A stretch of DNA of 64,000 nt from [Lactobacillus] rogosae (GCA_900112995.1 FONU01000006.1:1-64000), one strand, 5' to 3'. Positions 34,103-44,255 are shown, numbered from the stretch's first letter. Notes: generated by a model from the sequence alone, not told the origin. A program made the numbers and translations.

Positions 34103-35430
34103 TCGCCGCCTCCTAAAAGCTGTTTGGCAATCCACTGCTCATTGATTACTTCAATGTCATTAGGAACATTCTGTCCTGATGTCGTATAAGCAAGTGGTCT
34201 GTCTGTCAACATTCTCAGATTAAGGATGTTGCCAAGTGAACAAGTTTCATCTAATTTAGTAAAAATAATTGACCAGTCTACATCATCATATTTGTCCGCT
34301 ATACTCTTAAGATCTTTATATTTAGTTGTTACACTTAATGTAAGATAGCTTTCAAAATCAAACTCATCTTTTCTTTGGACAACCTGCTCTATAAATGACT
34401 TTAATTCATCCATCTGGTCGTCTGCTTTATGCGAACGTCCTGCTGTATCAATAAGTATTAAGTCATAATCCTTATAATCTGTAAGGCTCTTATCCATATC
34501 CTCAACAGAATACACAACACTTACAGGGCAATCTATAATAGAAGCATATGTATTAAGCTGCTCTACAGCCGCTATTCTATATGTATCTGCTGTAATAAAT
34601 GCAACTTTTGCCTCATGCTCTAACTTAAAGCTTGAAGCTATCTTGGCAATTGTAGTAGTCTTTCCTACTCCTGTAGGTCCTATGAAGAATACGACCTTCG
34701 CCTTATCTGATAATGTAATAGCCCTAGGCTTTCCAAGCTTTAATATAATCTTCTGGTATACTGCAGAAAGAATACTGTCTATGTTAGACTCTTTCTTTAA
34801 TGAGTTCTCAATCTCACCAATAATTTCATCTGCATATCTGCTGTCAACTTCATTATCAATAAGCTTCTTATAGATTAACTGTAATGATTTGTAGTTAGCA
34901 TTTTCTCTCTGCTTAACCTGCTGTCTTTCAGTATTATCAGATGATGCAGGCTTAATATCTGTATCATCATTATACAAGCTTCTTACGCTGCCTGCCACCC
35001 CTGAATAAGGATTAGACACTGTTCCCTGCACATCAGCCGGCTTATTAAAACTCTGGTTCTGTAAAAGATCGTGCAGCGAGTCAAGCTTCTGCTCTATCGC
35101 AGAAGCCGTCGAAGATGACGACAGATTAACTGAATCATCAGCCACAAGATTAATCGATGGAAGGCTTCCTGTTGAAACCATACTTCTGTTAATCATCTGT
35201 TCTTTATTCATTGTATTATCAAATGATGGTCTTGACTTGTTAATTCCATCAACAAAATCTTTTTCCTCAAGAGCTGCCGTAACTTCTACAGCATCTTTCT
35301 TAAAAAGCTTTGCAAAGCCTCTCTGCTTAATTGTCTTAACATTAAGCACAACTGCTGTGCTTCCTAATTCTTCCTGAGCTTTTATTATTGCCTCTCTTTC
35401 TGTAGGCGCTTGAAATTTCTTAACTATCAT
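34099..35430 (-). CDS. flhF: Flagellar placement GTPase
   Basis: 443 residues. A basic N-terminal B domain opens IVKKFQAPTEREAIIKAQEE. A variable Ser/Asn-rich region follows (about 75-175). The SRP-type NG domain has GPTGVGKTTTIAKIAS (G1), TADTYRIAAVEQL, DTAGRSHKA (G3) and TKLDETCSLGN (G4). FlhF sets where flagella are built. It overlaps flhA (TAATG) and flhG (ATGA). Confidence 0.96.
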   Translation of the reverse strand: MIVKKFQAPTEREAIIKAQEELGSTAVVLNVKTIKQRGFAKLFKKDAVEVTAALEEKDFVDGINKSRPSFDNTMNKEQMINRSMVSTGSLPSINLVADDSVNLSSSSTASAIEQKLDSLHDLLQNQSFNKPADVQGTVSNPYSGVAGSVRSLYNDDTDIKPASSDNTERQQVKQRENANYKSLQLIYKKLIDNEVDSRYADEIIGEIENSLKKESNIDSILSAVYQKIILKLGKPRAITLSDKAKVVFFIGPTGVGKTTTIAKIASSFKLEHEAKVAFITADTYRIAAVEQLNTYASIIDCPVSVVYSVEDMDKSLTDYKDYDLILIDTAGRSHKADDQMDELKSFIEQVVQRKDEFDFESYLTLSVTTKYKDLKSIADKYDDVDWSIIFTKLDETCSLGNILNLRMLTDRPLAYTTSGQNVPNDIEVINEQWIAKQLLGGGE

Positions 35431-37469
35431 TATGCTGTCACCATCCCAACTGACTGTAATTCAACATTTGATTCCACTTCATTATATGAAATCACAATTA
35501 TATCTTTATAGTAATCAGATGCTAACTTCTTAAAATACAATCTGACTATAGGCGAAGTTATAACAATCGGATTCTTTCCCATATCTTCAAGCTTCTTTAA
35601 TTCTTCACCTAAAGAATCCATAATAGCTTTAGTACGGGCAGGGTCAAGTGACAGATAAGCTCCCTGTTCTGTATTCTTAACAGCCGCCATAATCTCCTGT
35701 TCAACCTTAGGGTCAAGAGTAATAACATTAGTAACCTCGTTAGGTGGAAAATACTTGCCAGAAATAGCACGCTTAAGGCTCTGTCTTACATATTCAGTTA
35801 ATATATCTGTATCTCTTGTGACTGCCGCGTGATCAGCAAGTGTTTCAAATATAGTTACAAGATCCCTGATTGATATGCCTTCTGATAAAAGGTTCTGTAA
35901 CACCTTCTGTATCTCACCAATACCGATAAGCTTAGGTACAAGCTCATCAATAAGTGCCTGGTTATTATCTTTAATATTGTTAATAAGATTCTGAACATCC
36001 TGTCTTGTAAGAAGTTCTGCAATATGCTGTCTTATTACTTCAGTAAGATGTGTAGCCATTATTGATGGTGGGTCAACAACAGTATATCCCATAGATTCTG
36101 CTCTTTCTCTCTGGCTTTCAGTAATCCATATGGCTGGAAGATGGAAAGATGGTTCAAATGTTGGAATACCTGTTATCTCTTCTTCTACATAACCCGGGTT
36201 CATCGCCATATAATGGTCAAAAAGTATCTCGCCCTCACTTACCTGTATGCCTTTAATCTTAATTACATACTGGTTAGGATTAAGCTGTATATTATCTCTT
36301 AATCTGATAATTGGTACTACCGCACCAAGTTCAAGAGCTATCTGTCGTCTGATCATTACAACTCGGTCAAGAAGATCACCCCCCTGATTAACATCGGCTA
36401 AAGGTATAATACCATAACCAAACTCTAATTCGATTGGGTCTACATTAAGCAAAGAAACAACATTTTCCGGCTTTCTGATTTCCTGAGCCTCATTTTCTTC
36501 TGCCTCTGCCATCTCCTCGATAGTTGCCTCGCCTGTCTTATCCTTTAACTTTCTTCCATAGATAATAAGTGCTACACCAAGTGGCACAAATATGTAAAAT
36601 GGAAGTGGTGTTCCTACACCTAATAATATAAGTGCTGCACCTACCATAATAAGGACCCTGTCCATTGAGAACAACTGTCCAACCATCTCGTCACCAAGTT
36701 CACCCTCGCTTGATGCCTTAGTAACTAATATACCTGTTGACAAAGATATAAGAAGTGAAGGTATCTGTGAGCAAAGACCATCACCAATTGTAAGGATTGA
36801 ATATGTAGAAAGTGCATCATTAATGGACATTCCATTATAGAGCATACCCATTGCAATACCACCAACAAGGTTGATTGCTGTGATAATAAGACCTGCTGTT
36901 GCATCTCCCTTAACGTACTTGGTAGCACCATCCATAGAACCAAAGAAGCTGTTCTCCTGCTGTAACTTCTTTCTTCTCTCTGCCGCTTCCTTATCAGTAA
37001 TAGCACCTGTATTAAGATCTGAATCAATAGCCATCTGCTTACCAGCCATAGCATCAAGAGTAAATCTTGCTGTTACTTCTGATACTCTCTCAGAACCTTT
37101 ATTGATAACTATAAACTGTACAATAATCAATACTATGAATATGATGGTACCAATTACAAGATTACCACCACCTACGAATTGTCCAAACACAGAAACCACG
37201 TGACCTGCATAACCATCTCTTAATATCATCTTAGTTGATGATACGTTAAGAGAAATTCTAAAAATTGTTGTAAATAAGAGCATTGTTGGGAATGATGCCA
37301 TATCCAATACTTCTTTAGCAAACAATGAGTTAAATAATATAACTAAAGCCACCATTATATTAAATGCAAGCAAAATATCAAGTAACCATGAAGGAATTGA
37401 AATAATAAAGAATAATACTGCTGAAAGAATATATATTCCAATGAATAAGTCATTTCTCTTTAGCTTCAC
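35430..37469 (-). CDS. flhA: Flagellar export gate protein FlhA
   Basis: About 679 residues: eight membrane helices in the N-terminal half (to about 330) and a large cytoplasmic domain. The export-gate signature is clear in the linker (INKGSERVSEVTARFTLDAM, then PGKQM replaced here by AGKQMAIDSDLN). The ATG at 37487 has no ribosome binding site. A GTG at 37469 has AAGGAGAAATAAA upstream and is the better start. FlhA receives export cargo and chaperones. Confidence 0.96.
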   Translation of the reverse strand: MKLKRNDLFIGIYILSAVLFFIISIPSWLLDILLAFNIMVALVILFNSLFAKEVLDMASFPTMLLFTTIFRISLNVSSTKMILRDGYAGHVVSVFGQFVGGGNLVIGTIIFIVLIIVQFIVINKGSERVSEVTARFTLDAMAGKQMAIDSDLNTGAITDKEAAERRKKLQQENSFFGSMDGATKYVKGDATAGLIITAINLVGGIAMGMLYNGMSINDALSTYSILTIGDGLCSQIPSLLISLSTGILVTKASSEGELGDEMVGQLFSMDRVLIMVGAALILLGVGTPLPFYIFVPLGVALIIYGRKLKDKTGEATIEEMAEAEENEAQEIRKPENVVSLLNVDPIELEFGYGIIPLADVNQGGDLLDRVVMIRRQIALELGAVVPIIRLRDNIQLNPNQYVIKIKGIQVSEGEILFDHYMAMNPGYVEEEITGIPTFEPSFHLPAIWITESQRERAESMGYTVVDPPSIMATHLTEVIRQHIAELLTRQDVQNLINNIKDNNQALIDELVPKLIGIGEIQKVLQNLLSEGISIRDLVTIFETLADHAAVTRDTDILTEYVRQSLKRAISGKYFPPNEVTNVITLDPKVEQEIMAAVKNTEQGAYLSLDPARTKAIMDSLGEELKKLEDMGKNPIVITSPIVRLYFKKLASDYYKDIIVISYNEVESNVELQSVGMVTA

Positions 37470-37544
37470 TTTATTTCTCCTTCCCATATCTTTTCATATC
37501 TTAATATCACAATATTGTAATATTAATAATAACACATATTTATA

Positions 37545-38669
37545 TTATAATCTATTATTTGTTTTCATAACTGCGGCAAGAATTTCTGCAACTGCCTGAT
37601 ATAATTCCGGTGGTATCTCCATACCAACATCTATATTATGATATAGAATTCTCGCTAGTGGTTTATTCTCCACAATAGCAATATTATATTCCTTAGCTTT
37701 ATCCTTTATCTGAAATGCAAGATAATCAGCACCCTTTGCAATTACTACTGGTGCCCTGCCCTCATTAGGTTCGTATTTAAGGGCGACTGCAAAATGTGTT
37801 GGGTTAGTAATAACTACATCCGCCTCTGGAAGCTGCTGCATCATTCTTCTTCTTGATACTTCCTGCATACGCTTTCTGATCTGTCCCTTAACCTGAGGAT
37901 CACCCTCGGAATTCTTATATTCATCTTTAACTTCCTGCTTAGTCATCATATTATCATTCTTAAACTTGTGTCTCTGATACACAAGGTCAGCAAATCCGAC
38001 TATCAGAAATATCGCACTTATCTTAATGCCAAGACCTATAATTATATCTCCTACTGTTGAAAGTGCTGTATTAAGACTAATATCATAGAATGTAAGAAGA
38101 ACATTCATTTTATCTTTTATCGTTGAATATACAACAGCAATTATAATTGTAATCATCACTATTGATTTTAGCAGCTCTAATAACTGTCTTACAGAGAACA
38201 TTCTCTTAAAGCCACTCAACGGACTAATCTTGCTTAATTTGGGCTGCATAGGCTTTGCTGTTATCATCCACTTCTGCTGTAACACATTACCAAGTATCGC
38301 TATTATCACAGCTACAAGAAGTATTGGAATTGCAAGCGTAATAACCTCTGTTGCAAGCTGTCTTAATGTTGCTACTGCCCAGCCGGTGGATAAGCCATCA
38401 CCGCTGTCATTGCCTATTACTACAATTGCCCCATATATATTCTTAAATACATCTATAAATCCAGTGCCAAGTCTTCCAACATAAATCTTTAGGATAATAA
38501 ACAATGACATCAAAGAAATGGCTGTTATTATCTCTTTACTTTTAGCTACCTGTCCTTCTTTTCTTACATCATTAAGCTTCTTACTTGTAGCCGGCTCTGT
38601 CTTTTCCCCTCCGGGACCATCTTTAGCAAAAAACTGAAGGTTCAGCCTTAATATAAGTTCATTCTCCAT
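37545..38669 (-). CDS. flhB: Flagellar export switch protein FlhB
   Basis: 374 residues: four membrane helices and a cytoplasmic domain carrying the self-cleavage motif NPTH (289-292; VVITNPTHFAVALKY). The N-terminal KTEPATSKKLNDVRKEGQVAKSKE is a family hallmark. It switches export from hook to filament substrates after FliK measures the hook. It is 1 base from the fliR stop. Confidence 0.98.
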   Translation of the reverse strand: MENELILRLNLQFFAKDGPGGEKTEPATSKKLNDVRKEGQVAKSKEIITAISLMSLFIILKIYVGRLGTGFIDVFKNIYGAIVVIGNDSGDGLSTGWAVATLRQLATEVITLAIPILLVAVIIAILGNVLQQKWMITAKPMQPKLSKISPLSGFKRMFSVRQLLELLKSIVMITIIIAVVYSTIKDKMNVLLTFYDISLNTALSTVGDIIIGLGIKISAIFLIVGFADLVYQRHKFKNDNMMTKQEVKDEYKNSEGDPQVKGQIRKRMQEVSRRRMMQQLPEADVVITNPTHFAVALKYEPNEGRAPVVIAKGADYLAFQIKDKAKEYNIAIVENKPLARILYHNIDVGMEIPPELYQAVAEILAAVMKTNNRL

Positions 38670-38670
38670 A

Positions 38671-39447
38671 TCAGCTCATACCCCTTACCAATGCTGTAAA
38701 TATGCTTTGAATTTCTTCCAGTATGAAATTAGAAACAGCTGGAAGCATACCTATTGTAAAAAGAATTACAAATATTCCAACAAATATCTTAAGCTGCATA
38801 CCAACAACGAACATATTCATCTGTGGTGCTATCCTTGCAAGTATGGCAAGAATACAGTTAAGAAGAAGTGTTGTGGCAAACACCGGCAGTGCTATTCTGA
38901 AACCTATAACAAAATAATCTGTCATAAACTGTATAACAGTCGAATATATCGCACCGCTGAATTTGACTCCACCTATAGGTATAACATTATATGTCTCAAC
39001 GATAGCTTCTATAAGAAATCTGTGCATACCTGATATTATAAGCAAAAGCATTAACATATAGTAATAGAAGTTGCCCATAATACCCACCTGCATTCTTGTT
39101 GTAGGATCATATAACTGTGCCATAGATATACCTATATCCATATCAATTATCTTACCTGAGAACTGTATAATCTGAACACAAAAAAAACTCGCCGCACCAA
39201 GTATTACTCCTACTATTACTTCTTGCAGTGCAATTATACAATAATCAATCATATTATCATATTCTACCGACATATCTGGATGAATAGCATAAACAATCAC
39301 ACTAAGTGCAATTGCAAAACCAACTTTAAACTTTCGTGGAACATTGGCAGTATTAAAAAAAGGTGCGGCATAAACAAATGAAGCTAATCGAATTAATATT
39401 AAAACAAATAGCTCAAATTGTCCAAGCGCAACCTCATAATTAATCAT
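38671..39447 (-). CDS. fliR: Flagellar export gate protein FliR
   Basis: 258 residues with six hydrophobic segments. Family marks are LIRLASFVYAAPFF, the IQFSGKIIDMDIGISMAQLYDP segment (read in two parts) and the final hydrophobic pair. FliR closes the FliP-FliQ-FliR pore. It lies between fliQ and flhB, the common order. Confidence 0.96.
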   Translation of the reverse strand: MINYEVALGQFELFVLILIRLASFVYAAPFFNTANVPRKFKVGFAIALSVIVYAIHPDMSVEYDNMIDYCIIALQEVIVGVILGAASFFCVQIIQFSGKIIDMDIGISMAQLYDPTTRMQVGIMGNFYYYMLMLLLIISGMHRFLIEAIVETYNVIPIGGVKFSGAIYSTVIQFMTDYFVIGFRIALPVFATTLLLNCILAILARIAPQMNMFVVGMQLKIFVGIFVILFTIGMLPAVSNFILEEIQSIFTALVRGMS

Positions 39448-39465
39448 TATATCTTAATCCTTTAA

Positions 39466-39729
39466 TTAAATATACTGTGAGAAATTCCACAAATTCCCCA
39501 TAAATCCTGTAATCTGATTTAACATCCATGCCCCCAAAAGCATTAATGTTAAAAGAATTGCAATAAGCTTCGGCACAAATGTCAAAGTCTGCTCCTGAAT
39601 AGATGTAAGTGTCTGAAAAAGACTTATAACCAAACCAACAATCATTGAAACAAGAAGTACAGGAACAGCTGTTTTTACTATAATCCATACTGTCTGCCTT
39701 GCAATATTAATAACTGTACCAGTATCCAT
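39466..39729 (-). CDS. fliQ: Flagellar export gate protein FliQ
   Basis: 87 residues with two membrane helices. VSMIVGLVISLFQTLTSIQE and TLTFVPKLIAILLTLMLLGA match the family almost throughout. A component of the export pore with FliP and FliR. Confidence 0.97.
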   Translation of the reverse strand: MDTGTVINIARQTVWIIVKTAVPVLLVSMIVGLVISLFQTLTSIQEQTLTFVPKLIAILLTLMLLGAWMLNQITGFMGNLWNFSQYI

Positions 39730-39747
39730 ATATCAGTCCCACCTTTA

Positions 39748-40539
39748 TTATTTGAATGTCATCATTAAATTACCAATAATCAAGTTCCATCCATCTGCCA
39801 TAACAAACAGAAGTATCTTAAACGGTGTAGATATTGTTGTTGGTGGGAGCATCATCATACCCATTGACATAAGCGTTGAAGATACTACCATATCAATAAC
39901 AATAAATGGAAGATATATAAGGAAACCAATAATAAATGCAATTCTCAATTCACTTATTATAAATGATGGAATTAAAACCCTTAATGTTATATCATCTTCT
40001 GATTTGACTGAACCTTCTTCATATCCTGCAATTTTAAGGAATGTATCCAGATCCTTGGTAGAAGTCTGCTTTAACATAAATGTTCTTAGCGGCTTAATAC
40101 CTTCATCAAATGCCTCCTCTGCCGTCATCTCATTATTAGATAGCGGCGTTATGGCATTATCATATATCTCTGTAAATGTTGGTGCCATAACAAACACCGT
40201 CAAAAACAATGATAATCCTATAATTATCTGATTAGGTGGAACAGTCTGTGTACCTATAGCTGCTCTTGTAAAATGCAACACTATAACAATTCTGGTAAAC
40301 GAAGTAAGCATAATAAGTATTGATGGTGCTAACGATATTACTGTCAATACAATCAACATCTGTAAAACGCTTGCCATATCACTGCCATCACCTGCCGATA
40401 TGCCTATGCTTATAAGATTGTCATCACCTTCCGCAGCAAGAACCTTAGCTGTAACGCCACACATCACACCAAATACTGCACTGACTGCTGCAAATCCTCT
40501 TATGCATGACTTTTTATGCTTTCTCAACCAATGTAACAT
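39748..40539 (-). CDS. fliP: Flagellar export gate protein FliP
   Basis: 263 residues. A cleavable-looking signal peptide (RKHKKSCIRGFAAVSAVFG, ending near KVLAAEG) is followed by the FliP core. Landmarks are SLAPSILIMLTSFTRIVIVL, VPPNQIIIGLSLFLTVFVMA and the C-terminal MGMMMLPPTTISTPFKILLF. The start is ATG 40539 with AGGCGG; a 40-residue upstream extension runs inside fliO and is rejected. Confidence 0.97.
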   Translation of the reverse strand: MLHWLRKHKKSCIRGFAAVSAVFGVMCGVTAKVLAAEGDDNLISIGISAGDGSDMASVLQMLIVLTVISLAPSILIMLTSFTRIVIVLHFTRAAIGTQTVPPNQIIIGLSLFLTVFVMAPTFTEIYDNAITPLSNNEMTAEEAFDEGIKPLRTFMLKQTSTKDLDTFLKIAGYEEGSVKSEDDITLRVLIPSFIISELRIAFIIGFLIYLPFIVIDMVVSSTLMSMGMMMLPPTTISTPFKILLFVMADGWNLIIGNLMMTFK

Positions 40540-40552
40540 ACAATAAACCCGC

Positions 40553-40927
40553 CTAACCTTCTGGCTTGTCCTTTTTAAATTTCTCCAAAACAGCCTTAAA
40601 ACTCTCCTTATTAATTGTACCTGTATCACTAGAAGAATTATATATAAGCTCATCTTCATTCAATTCACAAAGAAAACTCACATTATCTTTAGTAACAGCT
40701 ATTGCAAAACACTTCCCGCCAACCTTAATAACCTGAATATACTTTGTATTAGATATACGCATAGTCTCTAATATCTGTATATTACTTCCGGAAAGCTTAT
40801 TCTTCTGGTAATTACCAACAAAACGGGTTGCAAAATATGTAGCTGCCAATACAAATATAAATACAATAAGAAGAGTAAAAAGCTGTGCAAATGCTTCAAG
40901 CCTGCTGCTCATAAGTGCAACTGTCAT
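40553..40927 (-). CDS. fliO: Flagellar biosynthesis protein FliO
   Basis: 124 residues: one N-terminal membrane helix (LFTLLIVFIFVLAATYFATR) and a short cytoplasmic part with the FliO/FliZ pattern IQILETMRISNTKYIQVIKV and GKCFAIAVTKDNVSFL. It assists FliP assembly. It overlaps cheY (TAATG) and precedes fliP. Confidence 0.9.
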   Translation of the reverse strand: MTVALMSSRLEAFAQLFTLLIVFIFVLAATYFATRFVGNYQKNKLSGSNIQILETMRISNTKYIQVIKVGGKCFAIAVTKDNVSFLCELNEDELIYNSSSDTGTINKESFKAVLEKFKKDKPEG

Positions 40928-41289
40928 TATCCAACAACTTTCTGAACAGCCTCTAATACTCTATCTGCCTGGAATGGCTTTACGATAAAATCCTTAGCTC
41001 CTGACTGAATTGATTCAATTACCATTGCCTGCTGACCCATAGCTGAACACATAATTACAGCTGCGTTAGGATCTGTTTCTTTAATCTTCTTAAGTGCTTC
41101 AATTCCGTCCATCTCAGGCATTGTAATATCCATAAGTACGAGGTCTGGCTTTAATTCTGCATATTTCTCAACAGCCTTAGCACCATTCTCAGCCTCTCCT
41201 GCGATATTGTAACCATTCTTTGTGAGTATATCCTTAATCATCATTCTCATAAATGCTGCATCATCACAAATTAAAATATTCTTAGCCAT
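40927..41289 (-). CDS. cheY: Chemotaxis response regulator
   Basis: A 120-residue single receiver domain. Acidic pocket Asp9/Asp10, phosphorylation site Asp54 (LVLMDITMPEMDG), Ser in MCSAMG and Lys in FIVKPF are all present. CheY-P binds the N-termini of FliM and FliY to change rotation. Position between fliY and fliO is as in B. subtilis. Confidence 0.98.
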   Translation of the reverse strand: MAKNILICDDAAFMRMMIKDILTKNGYNIAGEAENGAKAVEKYAELKPDLVLMDITMPEMDGIEALKKIKETDPNAAVIMCSAMGQQAMVIESIQSGAKDFIVKPFQADRVLEAVQKVVG

Positions 41290-41403
41290 ATGAATCTCCT
41301 ATCTTAACTAAAATATAAATTATTCACTAAATAAAAATCCGTAAGTATTATACATCATCAAGTCCAATTTTGATATATCTTTTTATTAAAAAACAATAAA
41401 TTA

Positions 41404-42684
41404 TTACTTGATAATTTCTGTAATTCTTACACCGAAGTTCTCTTCGATTACAACAACTTCACCTTTGGCAACATATTTGCCATTAACTAATACATCAACT
41501 GCTTCTCCTGCAATCTTGTTAAGTTCAACGATTGTTCCCGGTGCGAAATCAAGAATGTCTTTAATTGACTTTGATACTCTTCCAAGTTCAACTGTTACTT
41601 CAAGAGGCACATCCATAATCAAATCGATGTTCTCCTGCTGAACAAGTGGATTAACATCAGCCTGAAACGGCTGAAATGATGCCGGTGAAACATTAACATC
41701 CTTCACAGGTGCCTGCTGCATTGGCATTCCGTATCCATAAGGCATACCTTGCATTGGCATTCCATATCCGTAAGGCATACCCTGCATTGGCATTCCCTGC
41801 TGCATCATACCCTGCTGTGACATATCTGGCATTGGCTGCTGTGGTACTGTAGCTGCCTGTGGTGCTGTAGCTGCCTGTGGCTGCGGTGCTGCCGTCTGTT
41901 CAGCGGGTGTTGGTTCTGTGCTTGCTGAACTGTTATCTGACTGTGCTTCCTGATCAATTGAGAACATTGTTAAAAGTTCCTTAGCAAAATCAATAGGATA
42001 TAACTGCATAATCTCACTATCAATTAAATCCCCTATCTGCATCTTAAATGCAACAATTACAAAATTGTCATTTAAAAACTGTGGAAGTGTTTCATCCATC
42101 TCATTATATGTTTCAACAATATTAGCAATTGGAGGACTTATATCTATCTTCCTGTTAAACATTGATGAAAGAGAGGTAGCTGCTGAACCCATCATCTGGT
42201 TCATAGCCTCACCTATTGCACTAAGATGCAGATCTGTAAGTTCTTCTCCATCATCTACATTTCCTGTGCCTCCCATCATAAGGTCAGTAATTATCTTAAC
42301 ATCTCTCTCCTTAAGAATAAGTACATTATTGCCATCTATACCTTCCTTATATCTAATCTGAAGCATTACACAAGGTCTGTCATACTTTCTAGAAAGCTTA
42401 TCCCAATCTGCTACCTCAACCCTAGGAGTCGTTATATTAACCTTCTGGTTAAGCAGTGAACTAAGTGTTGTCGCTGCTGTACCCATACTTATATTAGATA
42501 TCTCGCCAACTGCATCTTTCTCAGTATCAGAAAGGGCCTCTGGTTTATCGGTGTTCGGAGTATTATCACTTGCAGACTCATTACTTTCCTGTGGTGTCTC
42601 CGATGTTTCATTGTCAGCACTATCATCAGCAGACATTCCATTCAATAATGCATTGATTTCATCCTGTGATAACATACCATCCAT
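41404..42684 (-). CDS. fliY: Flagellar switch protein FliY (FliN fused to a CheC-like domain)
   Basis: 426 residues. The N-terminus MDGMLSQDEINALLNGM is a CheY-P-binding helix. A CheC/FliM-like middle follows (EISNISMGTAATTLSSLL and SAIGEAMNQMMGSAATSLSS with the phosphatase Glu/Asn pattern). A Gln/Pro/Ala/Met-rich linker (about 250-330) contains the repeat MPMQGMPYGYG. The C-terminal FliN (SpoA) domain begins DVPLEVTVELGR. It is part of the switch and removes phosphate from CheY. It is longer than B. subtilis FliY because of the linker. Confidence 0.96.
   Translation of the reverse strand: MDGMLSQDEINALLNGMSADDSADNETSETPQESNESASDNTPNTDKPEALSDTEKDAVGEISNISMGTAATTLSSLLNQKVNITTPRVEVADWDKLSRKYDRPCVMLQIRYKEGIDGNNVLILKERDVKIITDLMMGGTGNVDDGEELTDLHLSAIGEAMNQMMGSAATSLSSMFNRKIDISPPIANIVETYNEMDETLPQFLNDNFVIVAFKMQIGDLIDSEIMQLYPIDFAKELLTMFSIDQEAQSDNSSASTEPTPAEQTAAPQPQAATAPQAATVPQQPMPDMSQQGMMQQGMPMQGMPYGYGMPMQGMPYGYGMPMQQAPVKDVNVSPASFQPFQADVNPLVQQENIDLIMDVPLEVTVELGRVSKSIKDILDFAPGTIVELNKIAGEAVDVLVNGKYVAKGEVVVIEENFGVRITEIIK
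41700..41790. repeat. 33-bp tandem repeat in the fliY linker
   Basis: About two and a half copies of a 33-base unit encode MPMQGMPYGYG. The copies differ by only a few bases. In frame. Confidence 0.75.
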
Positions 42685-42687
42685 CTT

Positions 42688-43671
42688 TTACTCACTCTCC
42701 TCTCTAATTACGTCCGTTATTCTAACTGCGTATTTATCTTCAAAGTAACCAGGTAATGCTTTAAACTTCTTGATGTTGCCAACATAAACATCGAGTTCCT
42801 GATCAACTTTTTTATCAATTTTAATAATGTCCCCCACCTGAAGGTTAATGAAATCAGATACATTAATCTTGGATTCACCAAGCAATGTCTTAACAGGTAC
42901 TTTAGTCCTGCTGATTGTCGATTCAATAACATCTCCATAAAGCTTAGGATCTTTTTCCTGCATATTAGCAAACCAGAACTTCGTATTAAGCTTGTCCATA
43001 ACTGGCTCTAATAATGTAAATGGAAGACATACATTAACAAGACCTTCAACATCACCTATCTTGAGATTAATAGTTATAATTGCTATTGTTTCAGTTGGTG
43101 ATATTATCTGTGCAAACTGAGAATTTGTCTCTATTCTTTCCAATCGCGGAGTTACTTTAATAACATTTTCCCAAGGCTCTCTTAAAAGATTAACGCATAT
43201 TGAGAATATTCTTTCTATTATCGAAAGCTCAATCTCCGAGAATTCTCTTTCTTTATCAAGAGCTGCTCCTGCTCCACCTAACAATCTGTCTACAAATGCA
43301 AATCCCAGATTAGAAGCAATCTCCATAACCATATTACCTGATAGCGGAGCCATACTTACTACTCCAAGCAGAACTGGATTTGACAAGGCATTTGAGAATT
43401 CTGAATAGATTACTACTTCCGAATTGACTACGTCAACACTGACTGCTTTTCTTAAATAGGCTGGAAGATTGGTTGCCAGAAGTCTTCCAAAATGCTCGAA
43501 TATAATCTCCAATGTTCTTAAATGTTCCTTTGAGAACTTAGATGGTCTTGCAAAGTCATAGTTCTTCACCTGTTTCTCTTCGCCATTCTTCATCTCATCA
43601 ACATCAAGTTCACCACTGCTTAACGCCTTTAGAAGATCATCTATCTCGCTTTGCGATAAGACCTCTCCCAT
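42688..43671 (-). CDS. fliM: Flagellar switch protein FliM
   Basis: 327 residues. The N-terminal LSQSEIDDLLKALSSGELD is the CheY-P-binding helix. The CheC-like middle has NYDFARPSKFSKEHLRTLEI and MEIASNLGFAFVDRLLGGAG. The C-terminal SpoA domain begins KVPVKTLLGES. It links the rotor to FliG. Start ATG 43671 has AAGGAGGTGAGG. Confidence 0.97.
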   Translation of the reverse strand: MGEVLSQSEIDDLLKALSSGELDVDEMKNGEEKQVKNYDFARPSKFSKEHLRTLEIIFEHFGRLLATNLPAYLRKAVSVDVVNSEVVIYSEFSNALSNPVLLGVVSMAPLSGNMVMEIASNLGFAFVDRLLGGAGAALDKEREFSEIELSIIERIFSICVNLLREPWENVIKVTPRLERIETNSQFAQIISPTETIAIITINLKIGDVEGLVNVCLPFTLLEPVMDKLNTKFWFANMQEKDPKLYGDVIESTISRTKVPVKTLLGESKINVSDFINLQVGDIIKIDKKVDQELDVYVGNIKKFKALPGYFEDKYAVRITDVIREESE

Positions 43672-43730
43672 GTCTTCCTCACCTCCTTGTATTCATAATT
43701 AATCTTTAACATTAAACACATTCCCCTATA

Positions 43731-44255
43731 TTACTGGACTACTACTGATACAATAACAGATGTTATACACTCAGTCTGGAATGTATCTTGAAGTGTTGCT
43801 AAAAGATTAGATTCCACTGTTGTCTTGCTTGCTGCTATTGTACTATATGTATATTTCATAGCCTCTGTCTGGACTGCGTTTACAATTACTTTCATACCAT
43901 TGTTAATAGTTGTGCTCTTAGATGCATAATCCTTAGCCTTAGTGTTAAGTCCAAGAGTTACATTAACAATTGCATAATGTGTCTTACCACCATCTGTGTA
44001 AGATATCATAATATCATTAGAACCATTATTGCTTACATCTACATAAGCTACATCTTCTATGCTTGTGCCAGCTGATGTTGACTTACTGCTGTTATCAACA
44101 CCTGCAACATCCAGGTCAATAATCTCCGAAACCTTAGTCACAAGCTTATTAGTCTTGTTGTTAGTTGATACAAGTGAAAATGTAAGTATAACAGTAAGCA
44201 CAAGATTCACAAGAACTAGTGCAAGTGTTATAACATTTAACATACTTTTCTTCAT
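43731..44255 (-). CDS. fliL: Flagellar basal body protein FliL
   Basis: 174 residues with one N-terminal membrane helix (VITLALVLVNLVLTVILTFS), a linker, and a FliL-type outer domain (AIVNVTLGLNTKAKDY, then NGMKVIVNAVQTEAMKYTY). It encircles the stator units in other bacteria. The C-terminal half is divergent. Position between motB and fliM supports the call. Confidence 0.88.
   Translation of the reverse strand: MKKSMLNVITLALVLVNLVLTVILTFSLVSTNNKTNKLVTKVSEIIDLDVAGVDNSSKSTSAGTSIEDVAYVDVSNNGSNDIMISYTDGGKTHYAIVNVTLGLNTKAKDYASKSTTINNGMKVIVNAVQTEAMKYTYSTIAASKTTVESNLLATLQDTFQTECITSVIVSVVVQ

Noticed and set aside
37470-37487. ATG 37487 as the flhA start
   Set aside because: No ribosome binding site precedes it, while the codons after it form AAGGAG for the GTG at 37469; the difference is only six residues, so this stays a preference.
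40540-40659. A 40-residue N-terminal extension of FliP
   Set aside because: It lies within fliO in another frame, has no ribosome binding site, and would bury the signal peptide.
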